Origin: Cyprinodon diabolis
Lineage: Eukaryota; Chordata; Actinopteri; Cyprinodontiformes; Cyprinodontidae
Assembly (NCBI GenBank): GCA_030533445.1
Contig: CM060076.1
Location: forward strand, 28,184,103-28,248,102
Reading direction: 5' to 3'
Length of the DNA: 64,000 bases
Part shown: positions 1-11,921 of the stretch, piece by piece
Layout of the letters: every line of letters begins with the position of its first letter
Position numbering within the stretch: position 1 is the stretch's first letter
Translations under genes and position numbers: made by a program
The notes under the pieces: generated by a model
What the model saw: the letters and a program-made list of their open reading frames with translations, nothing else
Databases searched by the model: none
Told to the model about the DNA's origin: nothing

Positions 1-1053
1 AAGGAAGGGTCCAGAATGCTCTCTTATTAACCCCCTCAACTAACTCCTTTTTATGTGAAGGAGGGGCAGCTATTTGTTTAGCTTCCCATGGATGTTGGAA
101 CTTCTTGCCCTATTTCGAAGAAGTCCAGCCAGACAAAGAAGAAAGTTAATACCAGTTGGTTCCCTCCAGGAAATCCTCCCAGAAATAAATGTTTGTAAAG
201 ATTGGTAAATCGAAGGACTAGTAACTTCAGAACTTCTTTCTTTTTCTTTATGATACTTCTTAATCATAACAGATGTGCTACATCCTGATCCTATCAGGCC
301 ATTCCCTTAGAATGCCAGGGATATATACATCACATATATAGTATCTATTTCAAGTTTAAGAGTTTATCATCTTTTCAGTTTATCCATGAATACATTTTTA
401 CAAAATAACTGAAAAACCATGTTTGTCTTATCGTTTTTTTCTTTTTCTTATATCCATACAGACTGCCTGTGTGACCAGTGGTACCAACAAACTGCACCTG
501 ATTAAGTTATGTTAATTTTAATAGTGGCCCACACTACCTGTTGTGAATCAGCTGTTCAAAGAGACAGTTTACAAAAGGAACCACTGACTTGTTAAGTGAG
601 AGAAAAGGTGTCATTCATGTGGATGGACTCAGGAAAAAGGAATAGTTCACTCACAATCCATAATTGTTTCTCACTAGTCTGTGGGCCAGCCTTAAGTTAT
701 TTCATAATCCTTCCTTCCTGAGACCAAACAGCAGAAATTATATGACACTGAGTAAATACTACAAAACTTTTGGGTAAACTATGGGCTGCATAAAAAAAAA
801 AGAGTACCAGTATACCCACTTCTCCAGGGAGCACTGCACTACTGTGCCAAACCATAACACAGCAGAAAGCAATGCAACAAAGCAAGGTTTCTTAACAATC
901 TTTTTTTTTTTTGCTCTTAACATTCACATTAGTAGACCTCTTATTCTCTGGTCAAGATTCAAAGAAAAAAAATGTAGTGTGGATATATATAACTGAATTT
1001 AACATTGTAATGTATTTAAATTACTTTTACAAACTTGCAAAAACCACAAAAGA
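1..1053. other. Unassigned AT-rich DNA
   Basis: No gene, RNA or recognisable mobile element is seen here. Composition is AT-rich with short homopolymer runs (for example A-runs near 791 and T-runs near 901). The short reading frames are crossed by these runs and show no protein-like composition. Confidence 0.5.
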
Positions 1054-1136
1054 GAAGGAAGGAAGGAAGGAAGGAAGGAAGGAAGGAAGGAAGGAAGGAA
1101 GGAAGGAAGGAAGGAAGGAAGGAAGGAAGGAAGGAA
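1054..1136. repeat. (GGAA)n microsatellite
   Basis: About 20 uninterrupted copies of the tetramer GGAA. The lysine/glutamate/glycine/arginine repeat peptide read through it is an artefact of the repeat. GGAA tracts can bind ETS-family factors in some vertebrate contexts, but nothing here indicates function. Confidence 0.97.
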
Positions 1137-1329
1137 TGTAAAAGGATCTATAAAAGGAAGGATTAACTAAGGACAAATAAAAAATTAAACAAAGGAGAAA
1201 ATGGAAAAAAAATCAAAAGGAAGACAAAAAACAAAAGAAGGTAGAATTATGTAAATACATACATCATATTATCCTTACTCTATTAGCTTTTTTTAATCCT
1301 ACGGGAAAATATTTAAGTTAAAATGCACA

Positions 1330-1810
1330 CATTTCTAGGCTTTTCTGAGCGCCTCATTGCACTGAAAAATTTTAAAGTGACTACGTCCTTCATTTCTGGC
1401 AGCTTTACTCTTATTTATGTATGCAACAAAAAGTTCGGTTAGCTCTGACTCTATGATTCTACAGCTCACTGTTCAGTCGCCCAGTTATTCATATTGACAA
1501 CATGTCCAGTAACTTTAGCAGACTGTGTCAGATCACAGTGTGATGAGTGTCTGTTTCACTGAAGCCCTCAAATGCATCAAGTGTATTACAGCCCATTTCA
1601 GGCCACAGTGCTCAAGAGGTCGGGGTGTATGGAGATCTGACAGATCCAATGAACATGACTTTAAAGCCTATCTTTTACACTTAAATTCTGCCGCCACGAT
1701 GTACTGTACGCAGCGAGTTACCCCAAGGCTCAGTAACCGTGTGAGTCATTGACATACCAGTGACTCGACTGCGCAGTCAATTACACATCTACCTTTCATG
1801 GGACAGCAGC
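1330..1810. promoter_or_regulatory. Candidate conserved non-coding segment
   Basis: A stretch of balanced composition without simple repeats or recognisable transposon motifs, set in AT-rich surroundings. The block at about 1680-1800 carries several CpG dinucleotides and a run of short TGAC/GTCA-type motifs (GTGAGTCATTGACATACC near 1740). This is the composition expected of a cis-regulatory element, but conservation has not been tested. Confidence 0.28.
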
Positions 1811-2114
1811 ACAAGGCAGGCAATAAGTTCATCCATGCATTCAACCTACAGCAGCCATGCTTTCACCAGAGGTGAAACCCATATGCAGACAAGGGAGACA
1901 AGAGGATATTAGGCTAGTTTTTTTTGTTCTATGTGGAGAATAAAGGTTAATAACAGTCCTTTTCTGTGTCATATTTGACATGACCAGTCATCGCAGTAAT
2001 TACAATCATTACACTCCAAAGGATGTCTAGTTATCCTTCTTAAACACAGGCCACACAAAGGAAATCAATTATTCAATCAGAGCTCTCCCATTCATCCCTG
2101 CCTGAGTTCACTTA

Positions 2115-2640
2115 ATTTTGGGCCTGGGTGAATCTGCCGCAAATAAACCCCAAGACTGCCGAAGAAAAGACGAACAGGGCCCTAATTTGTACGCTTTCAG
2201 ACGGTCAATCACGTTTCAAAGGAATGCAAGCTTATTCTGACAATCAGGCCGACTTGAATGGGAATGGGTTTCATCTGCTACTTTACATAAGTTATCTGGT
2301 GATAAAGAGGGCAGACGAGGAGAGGGAGGGGTGAGCTATCTGACGAGAAGTACAAGCCAGTGGGCCCCCTCCAAGCCTGCTTCACCCCCCCCTCCTCTCT
2401 CTTCTTTCTCTCATCCCCCTTTCACCTCATCTCTCACCCATCCTCCGCTCTTCATCTCACCCGTGCCCACTAGGATTGGCAGCATGTAATTTAAAAGCAT
2501 GGGCACAAAGACCAAATGCCAAGCCCATAATGGAAGCTGGTTGTGTTTGGATTTAAATGGGTTTCTCTGCTCAGGGCCCAGGGCCTGTAATTAAGATCAC
2601 TAGGACAAAGGAGAGGAGACAGTCTTACAATGCAGTCAGG
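2115..2640. promoter_or_regulatory. Candidate conserved non-coding segment
   Basis: Two low-repeat blocks (about 2120-2330 and 2465-2640) flank a pyrimidine-rich tract (about 2365-2465). The blocks hold AT-rich motif islands such as GTAATTTAAAAG near 2487 and GTAATTAAGATCACTAGG near 2587 in an otherwise GC-balanced context. The pattern resembles developmental enhancers, but no orthologous sequence was available to compare. Confidence 0.33.
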
Positions 2641-2789
2641 ACCTGGTTGAAGAAGAGGGGGTGACAAATATCAACTCCTTGCACCAAAAATGGAAGAGTT
2701 TTTTTTTCTTTTTTCAAAATGACTCCTCAGTGGTGATAAAAGGGGAGAAAAGTTAAGGTAAAGTTGAACCGTAGAATATGCAGGATCGT

Positions 2790-2945
2790 GATGGGACTGG
2801 TCCCTATCTCCTGCAGTCTGTGGGTAAAAGGCGGGGTACTTGATGGACAGGTCACCAGTCTGTCACAGAACCTTTAAACCTTTGTCATTTTTTTACTTTT
2901 TTTGTCCTTTACATAGAAATAATTGACCATTCACACAGAAAATGG
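2790..2945. repeat. Degraded teleost interspersed repeat fragment
   Basis: The segment carries the phrase GGCGGGGTACTTGATGGACA followed by a GGTCACCAGTCTGTCACAG-like string and, further on, ACCATTCACACAGA. These belong to a very common fish interspersed repeat (consensus type 'ggcggggtacaccctggacaggtcgccagtc'). Only one end is left, and it is interrupted by T-runs. Confidence 0.5.
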
Positions 2946-3400
2946 TGGTTGGAAGCTTTTTGCCACTAATGGTTTCCCAATGTGGAATGTTGAGAGCAGC
3001 AGATGCAAAGCAATAAAGCCATAAGTTACTTTCTAATAGTTAAACCAAACAGCATAAAGTTTAAAGCTACTGTAATAATTTTGCCATTCATATAGCACAC
3101 TTTTATTTCAGAAATCAAAACCGCTTCACATGTTCCATTTGCAGAACATGTACTATTTCCAGCCTCCATGTCATAGGCAAACAATCTTTAGCTTCTCTGT
3201 ATAACTGTGTAATTAGCGAACTATTCATAGAAGAACTTTACTTCATCATGATGTAGAGTTTTTTTATTAACACAGCAGAAGGTTCCCATTTGGTTATGAT
3301 GAATTACACATACTCTTTTTTTTAAATGAAGTGGTTGGATGGTTTATACATTATTTAATAGCTACAACCCATGAAATTTAGGTAGATATACTTAAGATGA

Positions 3401-3500
3401 ATTACATGCCCATCCGGGGTTCCACAAGGGTCTGTTCTAGATCCTTTACAGTTTTTGATAATTTTTTTAATACCCTTGGGGTAAAAGTTCCTTATTCGGC
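3401..3500 (+). pseudogene. LINE reverse transcriptase fragment
   Basis: In the frame starting at 3416 the sequence reads GVPQGSVLDPLQF and continues hydrophobic until a stop at 3482. The G-x-PQGS-x-L-x-PLLF pattern is the conserved palm motif (RT domain 4 region) of non-LTR retrotransposon reverse transcriptases. No other RT motif is found nearby, so this is an isolated, badly truncated relic. The LINE clade cannot be fixed from so short a piece. Confidence 0.6.
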
Positions 3501-4640
3501 TTTGTCTAGTCTAGGGTATCTCCAATAGGTCTTTAAGGATGTTTTGATGTATAATATCAGTGAAAGTGAAGTTGAACAAAAGGGCTTTATGTACTTTTAC
3601 ATGTTCAGGATACTTAATTTCACCACCTGTTATGAGAAGATTCATTATTTAATAAAAATGTAAAGATTACACTGGGTTTTGTTTTAGAAATATATATTTT
3701 TCTATATTTATTTGAATTAATATGGACAAAATGTTGCCTGTTATTGAAAAGAGAAGTAGTGCATCATGCTTTAAGGTCTATATAATGGGACAAGTTTTAT
3801 TGCAAACTGGTTATCCGTAATTACTCACCACATTAGCTATGTAAAATCTCTCCTTTACATGGTGAAACAAGGAACAGTGTTTGAATAGGGGATATTTTGA
3901 AAGATTTGGTGTCAAGAGTAGGAGCTAAATTAGAAAGAAACAAAAAATGATGTTTACAGAACCTGATGTCTGGAAGAACTTTATATGTAACCCTCATCTG
4001 CAAAACTGAATCATCCTTGAATGAATGCAAAGCCCTCCAGGAAAGAATATAACCGTACTGTAAGTATTTCTGTCCACGTAGTTCGAGTCTCTTTTGTGGA
4101 AACTCTGTATATTTGAGCTGTTTTCCTGCTGTGTTGGTTCTGCCTTTCAATTGAAACCTATGATCTAAATGGGAGAAAATGAACAACTAACCAAAATTTA
4201 ATTGGAATTTGTATAACTAAATGTATATATTTATAAGATAAGGATGCCTATATACTTGATTTACCAAAATGTTAGATATTAACTGCTTACAACTTTTTAA
4301 TAGAAATCCAAAAGATTAATGAACCACCCCTTCAGGATGACAATGTATCTGAAATTAGTCTTGGCTAACTTTCAAGGATCTAGCATAGAAGATGCATGCC
4401 TTTGATTCCTTATGGAGTATGTCACATTGCAAAGAGCAGCTTAACTTCAGAGAGAATTACTATCACTAGGCACCAACTCCATCAGCATTCCTGTCGGGGT
4501 ATTTGATCAATCTGAATGATGAAAAGTCTATGGAGAGGCCTTCAAACCCAGGTAGAGGGCTGGAAGTTTCGTCCTCCAACATCCATACTCGCGCCATCAC
4601 TCTCTCAAGCGTTTTTTTTTTTTTTTTTTGTTCCCGAGGA
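3501..4640. other. Unassigned AT-rich DNA
   Basis: No supported feature. A 117-codon minus-strand frame (3833-4186) has no recognisable domain and an AT-rich composition that fits chance. A T-tract lies at about 4612-4629. Confidence 0.45.
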
Positions 4641-5300
4641 CACACTCTAAGCGCCTGGTGCTCTGGGTGGTTGTGTGTTCAGACCTTTTTGCCGTTTAAT
4701 TAGATTTGTTAAAACAATTTTTGGAGTGCTTTATTCGGTAAAAGCTCTCAGGGGTTAATATCCGCAGAACACTTCTGTTCAGCTTCTTTTCACCAGTGGA
4801 GCATAAATTATTTAAATTATTCAGAATTGTGCGACCTTTTATCTCACCCCCTTTGAAGGCAGCAAATTAAAAATGCAAATGGGCTAACTAATTAATATGC
4901 AAATTCATTCATTCCCAGTTAACAATTAGCAATTAAACCTGCAGTGTCTAGAAAGAGCACTGACAAAATTAGCAACTTATTTTTTTCATTTAAATAATAG
5001 CCTATATGCAAAAAAAAAAAGATGACTTTTGCAGACAGCCACCTGTCTTAACACAAACTAAATTAATCAGAGAGAGCAATGTGAGCGTTGTCATGTTGCA
5101 AACAGAAATATATTGCCTTTCTCTTTGTATATTTCATAACTCAATCAAGCGTTAATTGAAACATGAAAGTCTGAGAGAGATTCTCCATGAGTGTGAGGAG
5201 CTTTTGGAAGAGCAGAAAAAGCAACAGTCAAAAGCAGATAGAGAGTTTCTTCATTACATAACGCAGATTAAAAGAGTGTCCAACACTTTATTGCTATGGT
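4640..5300. promoter_or_regulatory. Candidate enhancer-like conserved non-coding segment with paired octamers
   Basis: This segment contains two exact ATGCAAAT octamers (4873-4880 and 4897-4904). The second is embedded in a run of homeodomain-type cores (CTAACTAATTAATATGC), with AACAATTAGCAATTAAA close behind. Octamers are the classical POU-domain binding site, and the octamer-plus-TAATTA arrangement is typical of neural or developmental enhancers in fish. It is low in simple repeats apart from two short homopolymers. Conservation is inferred, not observed. Confidence 0.45.
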
Positions 5301-5794
5301 CAGTTATCCAGAGCAAAAAGTACAGCAGCAGCAGCACCATAAAACACAGAGAGCTGTCAGACGGCTTCCTATTTCCTTCAATGCACTCAAATGCAATCAC
5401 ACCACTATCTACCATATTACACCTTATGATACCTAATGTTACAAAGCCGACATCAATCATGCATGCCAAGCCCCTGAATGTCTCTCCAGTGTGTGAATTT
5501 AACCAGATCCAGATCCTTTGAAGTGATAGCTGGAAGGTGCGGGGGCCGGGGAGGCGGCAAACGCTCTTCCTTGTAAAGGTTATCTGTGATACACAGACCC
5601 GGGGGCAACCTGCCTCCTTGCACGCCGCCGCCATTCAGCCGGGAACGTATACAGGCGATGTATGCGTGGAGATCACTGTCAGCTGCCAGGCTGTGTATGA
5701 CAATGGAGGTCAGCCAGTCAGTCAAAGAGGGAAAAACAGGAAGTAGTGAAGAGAGAGATTTCTTTTTTTTCACTTTTTCATAAACCCTTAGATA
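5301..5794. other. Unassigned region with CpG-bearing block
   Basis: The stretch 5530-5690 is GC-richer with several CpGs. The open frames on both strands here (for example 5254-5634 minus) have no recognisable domain and overlap one another, so none is called as a gene. It may continue the regulatory segment upstream. Confidence 0.35.
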
Positions 5795-6018
5795 AGAAAA
5801 AAAAATTAGTTTATTGATCTCACATTGGAGAAAATTACCTCTGCATTTAACCCCCTTGAGGAGCAGTGGGCTGCCATCGTGGGGCGCCTGGGGAGCAATC
5901 AGGGGTTAAAGGTCTTGCTCAGAGACCCAGAGTGGCAGGTTGTGGGAGTTAGTTTCAAACTCACAACCTCAGGATTTCAAGCTCTATGCCCTAATCACTA
6001 GGCCGCCACTCCCCCGCC
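5795..6018 (-). repeat. tRNA-derived SINE
   Basis: Read on the minus strand from 6018, the head carries a tRNA-like pol III promoter: an A-box-like GGCCTAGTGATTAGGGCAT and, about 30 bases further, a B-box-like GAGTTTGAAAC. A body of a type common in fish genomes follows (on the plus strand, GAGCAGTGGGCTGCCATCGT and GGGGAGCAATCAGGGGTTAA). The 3' end on the minus strand runs into an AATAAACTAATTTTTT tail. Mutated A and B boxes suggest it is no longer transcribed. Confidence 0.62.
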
Positions 6019-6258
6019 ACTTATATCAAGTTCTTTACATTTTTTATTTCCAATTGCTTCCTACTCCACACATCCTTGAGTGGGTCACACTCTCTACCAA
6101 TCCTCATTTATGGGAATTTATGGTTCTTAACATTTAAAACAGAGTATATGTGTCACTTCTTAAATATATTATTTAACATGGTAAAATCTAATACATGTAG
6201 GTATCAACTTCATCTGCTACCTCAGAAATTACTGCATGCCATCTAATTCAATATTTCT

Positions 6259-6464
6259 TAACCCTGGTCCTCAGGGCCTCCTGTTCTATATGTTTTAGGT
6301 ATTTCCTTTCCTTCACATACCTGACCTGAATGAAAAGGTAATTAACAGGCTTTTGCAGCATTTCATGGCTACTGAAGAGGCAATGCAATCATTTCAATCA
6401 TGTGTGCTTAAGTACAGACACATCTGTAAAATGAAGGAGAGTGGGCCCTGAGAACCAGGGTTGG
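6259..6464. mobile_element. Short MITE with imperfect terminal inverted repeats
   Basis: The left end reads ACCCTGGTCCTCAGGGCC and the right end reads GGGCCCTGAGAACCAGGGTT, which is its near-complement (about 18 bases with 1-2 mismatches). Between them are about 170 bases of non-coding DNA. The size and the ends match small non-autonomous DNA transposons found in many fish, probably hAT-type. A clean target duplication was not identified, so the exact boundaries are approximate. Confidence 0.6.
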
Positions 6465-6589
6465 TTGTTTTGTAGCATGTTCCACCCACAGAAAGCAAAC
6501 TTAAACTTGCAAATATGATGGATGTACAGAGCTGTTTGTATGGGAAGCTAAACTGGGGGTCCACTTCCTCTTAAGTTCAAAATTCACCA

Positions 6590-7010
6590 TCCACTTATGA
6601 GTTCTGATTAAGAGAAAATTCAATCAGGAAGACTCTTAACAACTTAACCTGAACCACCTGCGAGATCCCTTGTTCAGCTCCAGCCAAAGAACTTGGAGGC
6701 CACACCTTCTCTGAAGTCAATCATCTTTCAAGATCCTCTTCATCCAGCTCCTGGCCTAGCCTCCCTGTAGCATGCCAGCAAACTTTCACCCACCTCCACC
6801 CCATCTCCTCCCCCACTCTAAGACTATTCTCAGTCCCACTCACCCTTATTCCACCACCAGTGTTCGAGCCCTGGGGTGAAGATTAATCTAATTATTTTCC
6901 AAGGTTACTCATTCAAGCGAATGTTGATTCACAGCATGAAAGTCTGTTGCCGGGGCTTAAGTGCCAAAAAAGTTATTTCATTTATGTCTTATCTGCTTCT
7001 GTCTCCTTGA
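6590..7010 (+). repeat. Copy A of an inverted, diverged duplicate (possible duplicated regulatory element)
   Basis: This segment is collinear with the reverse complement of 17060-17490. The shared core is identical over 27 bases (6747-6773, containing AGCTCCTGGCCTAGCCTCCC), followed by matching blocks such as TTCACCCACCTCC, CCCCATCTCCTCC, GACTATTCTCAG, TATTCCACCA, CGAGCCCTGG, GGTTACTCATT and AGCGAATGT. I judge overall identity at about three quarters by eye. No transposon hallmark (tail, terminal inverted repeat, target duplication) is visible at its edges. Confidence 0.8.
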
Positions 7011-8450
7011 ATCTCAGTCGGCCTTGGAAGATGGCCGCTCAAACTGAGCCTGTTTCTGCTGGAGGTGTCTTCCTGTTAAAAGGGAGTTTTCCTCTCAACC
7101 GTCGCTACATGCATGCTTATTATTAAGGGATTGCAGAGAATTAACAATCAGCTGGTTTTCCTTAGATAGAAATAGGTTGAAGGATATGATTGTGTTACCT
7201 GTATTAATAAATGTAATTATTTTCTAATCACATTTTTTTTCTGTGTGAATCTCTCCAGGTTAAATTCATTATGTTCAAACGCACCAGGATGGAAAATGTC
7301 CTTTTTGCCTTATGTGAAAATCTGGTGTAATTTTTTTTAATTTGCTTTAATTATTTGTTAAAATGTCAACAGACCATTTTAAAGATAATTTTGATAGTTA
7401 TGATAGACATAAGACTTTAACTGTTTACTTTAACTGGCCAAATAACTGTTTACTAAATAAATCAAAAAGTATGTTATGCTGTCAGTAACCCTGTCAGTTT
7501 CAAGTATATGATATGACAGGTCTAGTAAATCCTCATCAGTGCATACAGAACATCTACACAGTGTTATTATCAGACTAAGTGATATTAGAAGCAATAGTGT
7601 GTAAGGGATGTGGCAGTAAATATCTTTATTTGGAGTCTGCATAACTGTGAAGTGAGAAGAAACTCAGATCAAATGCAACTAATTGCAAATGATATTGTAA
7701 AACATATTTATGTAGAGTGAGATTTCAAAGGAAAGCTTGAGTCTGTTTTTCCAAGAGAATGAGAGCAGCTAACCCTGTTTGGGCTGGTTCTATTTGTAAG
7801 CCTGTTTTTTTAAAACTTGAAATAAGATATTTTGATATTGTCTGGTATTGTTAAATGGAGTTAACACCAATCTAAACTTTAAATCCCACTGGATTTTTAA
7901 CACGGATTTAGTATCCACTAGCATGGGGCATCATAACTAGATTGCAGCTCAGGTTTCAAAGTCAAATCGGATGCACTATTATAATCACTGTCAGCCTCAC
8001 TTCTACTGTCAGCCAGTGACTTCCACCTTGAAGCTCGACCAGCACCATCATCATCTTCTTACAAATGCTCTGTGATTACCAGGGCCTTTTAAACATGATT
8101 CTTGTGTTTCCTTAACTTGCACTAAGTGCCATCGTCCCCTGACGCCTGCATGCTATATTGCCAAAGTGAGCTCATATATTATTTATTGCAGTTTAATATT
8201 GTTTTTGAATATTTGTACTGCCTATAGGCTTGGTTTGCAGATGCATTTTATGCTTTAATTTCTCCTCGGGATTGATTTTGTTTTTGCTGTGAGTGTTGGT
8301 TGATTAAAAGCATGTTATTGAATAAAAAACTGAACACACAAGAAAATATTATCCATATTGCCACTCTGTCCTCAAACATCTTTAGATTATTAACATTTCA
8401 AGCACTTTTTTAATCAAATATGTTTTCTATGTTCTGTAAACTAAATCCGT
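7011..8450. other. Unassigned DNA
   Basis: Mostly AT-rich with no recognisable element. The stretch 7930-8160 is somewhat less AT-rich and contains a short CATCATCATC run near 8045. No coding feature is supported. Confidence 0.4.
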
Positions 8451-9075
8451 TTCCACATACCTTGCTGACCATTACGCCACTGACACCCTGCAGCTGTAAT
8501 TCACTTGCTGGTTTTCATAGACATGCTGCTAATATACTAGCTGCCGCATAATTGCAGCACTCCCCACAAGACACTCCACATGCATCTCTTTATCTGCTCA
8601 TTCGTGGAATAAATAGAACTAAAACACAAGAAATGCAGCAAAGAGCCTCTTTCAAGCAAATAGGCTGGGGGTGGGGTGGATAATTAATTCTGAGATTAAT
8701 GTACTGTAGCAGTGGTGTGTTATTAAAACGCTATTTTTAAATTACAGCTCAGAAAGCACCCCCTTGGGATTAAGAGTGTTAGCCACTGATCTCTGCTTAA
8801 GTTATGGATAGAAAAGAGGGGGGTTATGTTTAACATGCCCAGGTCCCATCTTATGGCTCACGCTGTGTGCTGACACTGGAAATCTTTTTGGTGTTTTTTT
8901 TTCTTTTTCTTTTGCCTCAGTGACTCAATAAAAAGCCTAAAGTGCCTTTATCAGTGCAGCTGGAAGTTGTGCCTTCCACTAAGTATTTAGAGTGTTTGAT
9001 AGGCAAGGGCCACTGCTGCCTCTTACAAGTGGCATTTGATTAATGGAGCATGCGGTGTCTATTTTAAAACAATTG
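8450..9075. promoter_or_regulatory. Candidate conserved non-coding segment
   Basis: A low-repeat segment with clustered homeodomain and GATA-type cores: GCAGCTGTAATTCACTTGC near 8491, CTCTTTATCTGCTCATTC near 8586, GGATAATTAATTCTGAG near 8678, CGCTATTTTTAAATTACAGC near 8730, and TCAATAAAAAGCC near 8925. Simple repeats are nearly absent. The look is that of a developmental enhancer; cross-species conservation is untested. Confidence 0.36.
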
Positions 9076-11152
9076 TTGGCGGAACAAGGAAATGTTAGGA
9101 AGTTGTAAGATAGATGACAGATCGTCTGGTGATTTACCATTTAAAAGGTACATAGCTCAGTGTGAAACATAGTGCAACTAAAAGGCTAATGCCATCTTAG
9201 ATAAGTAGAGCATTTACTTTTACTTTTTAGGTTAAAAAAAATGGCTACATAAAAGTGTTTTATGGCTGCATCACAACTACTCCACAGTGGCAAAGGAATA
9301 TAACAACTTAATAACAACAACTTAATACATATTTCATATACAATCTCTGTCTAAGTTTGACATTTTTCGCAATTTAGAATTGGGATACGTTACTAAAAGT
9401 TGTGATACCCCTTGAACTTTTTAAACAGTTTGCTTAATTTCAAGAAAAACAAATAATGTTTACTCTAGTTTTATGTAGTAAACTACAATGAAATAGAATA
9501 TAGTTGTAAAGGGGAAGGAGATATTTACATAGCTTTTCAATTCATGGCAAAATACATGGCGCTGGATTTAGGTTATAGCTTCCAAGCTGGAATTCATTCG
9601 AAAGAGTTTACACATGCACAGTCATCAGGATTCAAATGGCCAAACAAAAAACCCATGCAAAATAACAGAATCCAACAACCCAGTGGAACGAGAGGTTGGT
9701 AGCTGATGTGTATCTGATTAGGAATGTATCTGGGAGGAATGGCTTCAAGGTGTTTTTAAAACATCAGTGCTTCAGCAACAGATTTCTCAGTTTAGACTCC
9801 TGGATAGGCATTGGAACTTTTTCAGAATAACTGAGCGAAAGTTCGATTAAATCAGATTTAAGCCTTTTTTTTGGCTGCCATTGACAGTATTCACTACTTT
9901 TATTAACACTCTATAGAAGCACCTTCTGCTGAAAACAAACCTGCAGACTTTTCTGGTTCTCTGTACCAGACCTTTACATCCGGAGACTAAAAGTTCTCAT
10001 AATCAATTAATCTCTTTATATCCACTTCATTTTGGGAGTTCTTGCCTATTTTGCATACCCAAATGGAAAAGAAAACTTCGGGACTGTAAGCCCAAATTAC
10101 ATGTGTGATACATTATTTGAAAGCTAACACCTTCTTGTTTCTGAATATATACATGAAAATTGGGTGTTTTAATCACCCAAGCTGCATCAACCCAAGCTGC
10201 AGCAGTTCTAACAAGACTTAAAGTTTTTTTTTTTAATCTCGGAAAAAATATGTCTTTTCTGAACAGCAGCTATAAAGACATGCTTGCTTGTTGTGGCTAC
10301 TTTGTCATGCTTTCGACATGCTGCTATATCTGTGTTATTGTGCTTTGGTGCTCGCTATGTCCATAAAATTAACTAGGTGGTTGAATTGTGGAGAATCTAA
10401 GCTTTCCAATGACGTCTAACATGTCTATAGTGGTAAACATATTACCAGTGTAATTTTCATGCATTCTTATACATGACTATTTCATGCGATATTATTGGAA
10501 AACGCTTTAAGACTTGGTGGGTTTTGAGAGGTTAAACATAATTGGATAGAGTAAAGAGCTCCTGTGAACATCAAATTTTAAGTTTTGTCACAGATGGTCT
10601 GGCACATCAAGTGGAAGATGTAACCGACGAGTCCAGTCTGCAGTGTAAATATTATGTTCAGATGTGCCATTTTTGTGGCACATTTGCTTTTGCCTGTCTT
10701 TTCACATCCTATTCATTCACCCCAAATATTGTATTTATACAGTACACAAAGGCTTAAATGTCGGAATTGGAGAGAAATCCTGGACTTCATTGACTCTAAA
10801 AGTTACATTTTTTTGTCCCAAAAGATTAGACCATAAGTGCTTTTGTCATCTTACCTCTGCTGCCCAGTAGATGTGGACAGACCGTAAATTTTATTAATGG
10901 CGTATCCTCCAAACTTCCCTAGAGTGGACTTCATGCTAGGCTATAGACAAAGAACAAAAAACCCCAGATAAATAAGCTCTGCCAATTCTCCTCCCTGCTA
11001 ACATAAAGGTTTCTTGCAAATAAAATGGAGTAGATTTAGTCAATGATTGTCATGTTTAAGATGGAAAGCTGCCAGAGGGACACCTTAAGGTGGGAGTAGT
11101 TCAAGTTACGGCATCAACATTTGATCCCAACAGCACGCTACTCTTTGCATAT
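9076..11152. other. Unassigned AT-rich DNA
   Basis: No supported gene or recognisable transposon. Short frames near 10160-10870 lie in different phases and lack any protein signature. Confidence 0.4.
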
Positions 11153-11868
11153 GTGGCGAGCAGTGATGGGACTAACGGCGTTGAAAGTAACGGCGTTACT
11201 AACGCCGTTACCTTGTTTTAGTAACGAGTAATCTAACTAATTACTTTGACTGTAACTATAACGCAGTTACCATTGCAGACACCCCGTTACTGCGCGTTAC
11301 TCAGGTCGCACAATGAACCTTTTTTCATGATAGGACTCGTCTGACACCCCACCCACGTCAAAAAACTCTGCAAATAGACTGAATGGTTAGTGCAACGTTA
11401 GTGCAGATTTGTGCAGAAAAAAATATTGTTTGTGCTACTTTTGTTTAAGAGATATTAAAGATTATTTTTTAGGTCATCCAGAGGTGCGCGCCTTGTCATG
11501 AGAGAGGGGAGGATGAGAATGGCTGATGTATAGTGAGATTCCATCTGTCTGTTGGGTAGGTGGGTGTTTCCGCTGGCGGGTGTTAATGTACAGCACACAC
11601 AGAGAGATGGAGAGTGAGGATGACTCCAGCAGCAAAACAGCGTTTTCCACATGGAAATACAAGTGTTACGTCGAGCTGCGTTTCCCCACCACATAACGGT
11701 TCCCTCTGCATCTCCGCACAGCGCAGGCGGCAAGAGTCACCGCGCAAGCGACAGGAAACGCGCATGCTCGCTAAAGGCGCGCAACAGTCGCCCTGTGCTC
11801 GCGCCACAGGAGAACTATGGAGAGCGTGAATGATCAAATGATAGCCTATATGAAGAAAGGGAGAAATC

Positions 11869-11921
11869 TGGATGGATGGATGGATGGATGGATGGATGGA
11901 TGGATGGATGGATGGATGGAT
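11869..11921. repeat. (TGGA)n microsatellite
   Basis: About 13 uninterrupted TGGA units inside the hAT-like element. The serine/histidine/isoleucine/proline repeat peptide read from the minus strand is a by-product. Confidence 0.97.

Noticed and set aside
911..1141. Plus-strand frame ending in a Lys-Glu-Gly-Arg repeat
   Set aside because: The repeat is the translation of the GGAA microsatellite.
5453..5773. Overlapping frames on both strands at 5254-5783 as a gene
   Set aside because: Four frames in different phases and strands cross the same CpG-bearing block, the pattern of low stop density and not of coding.
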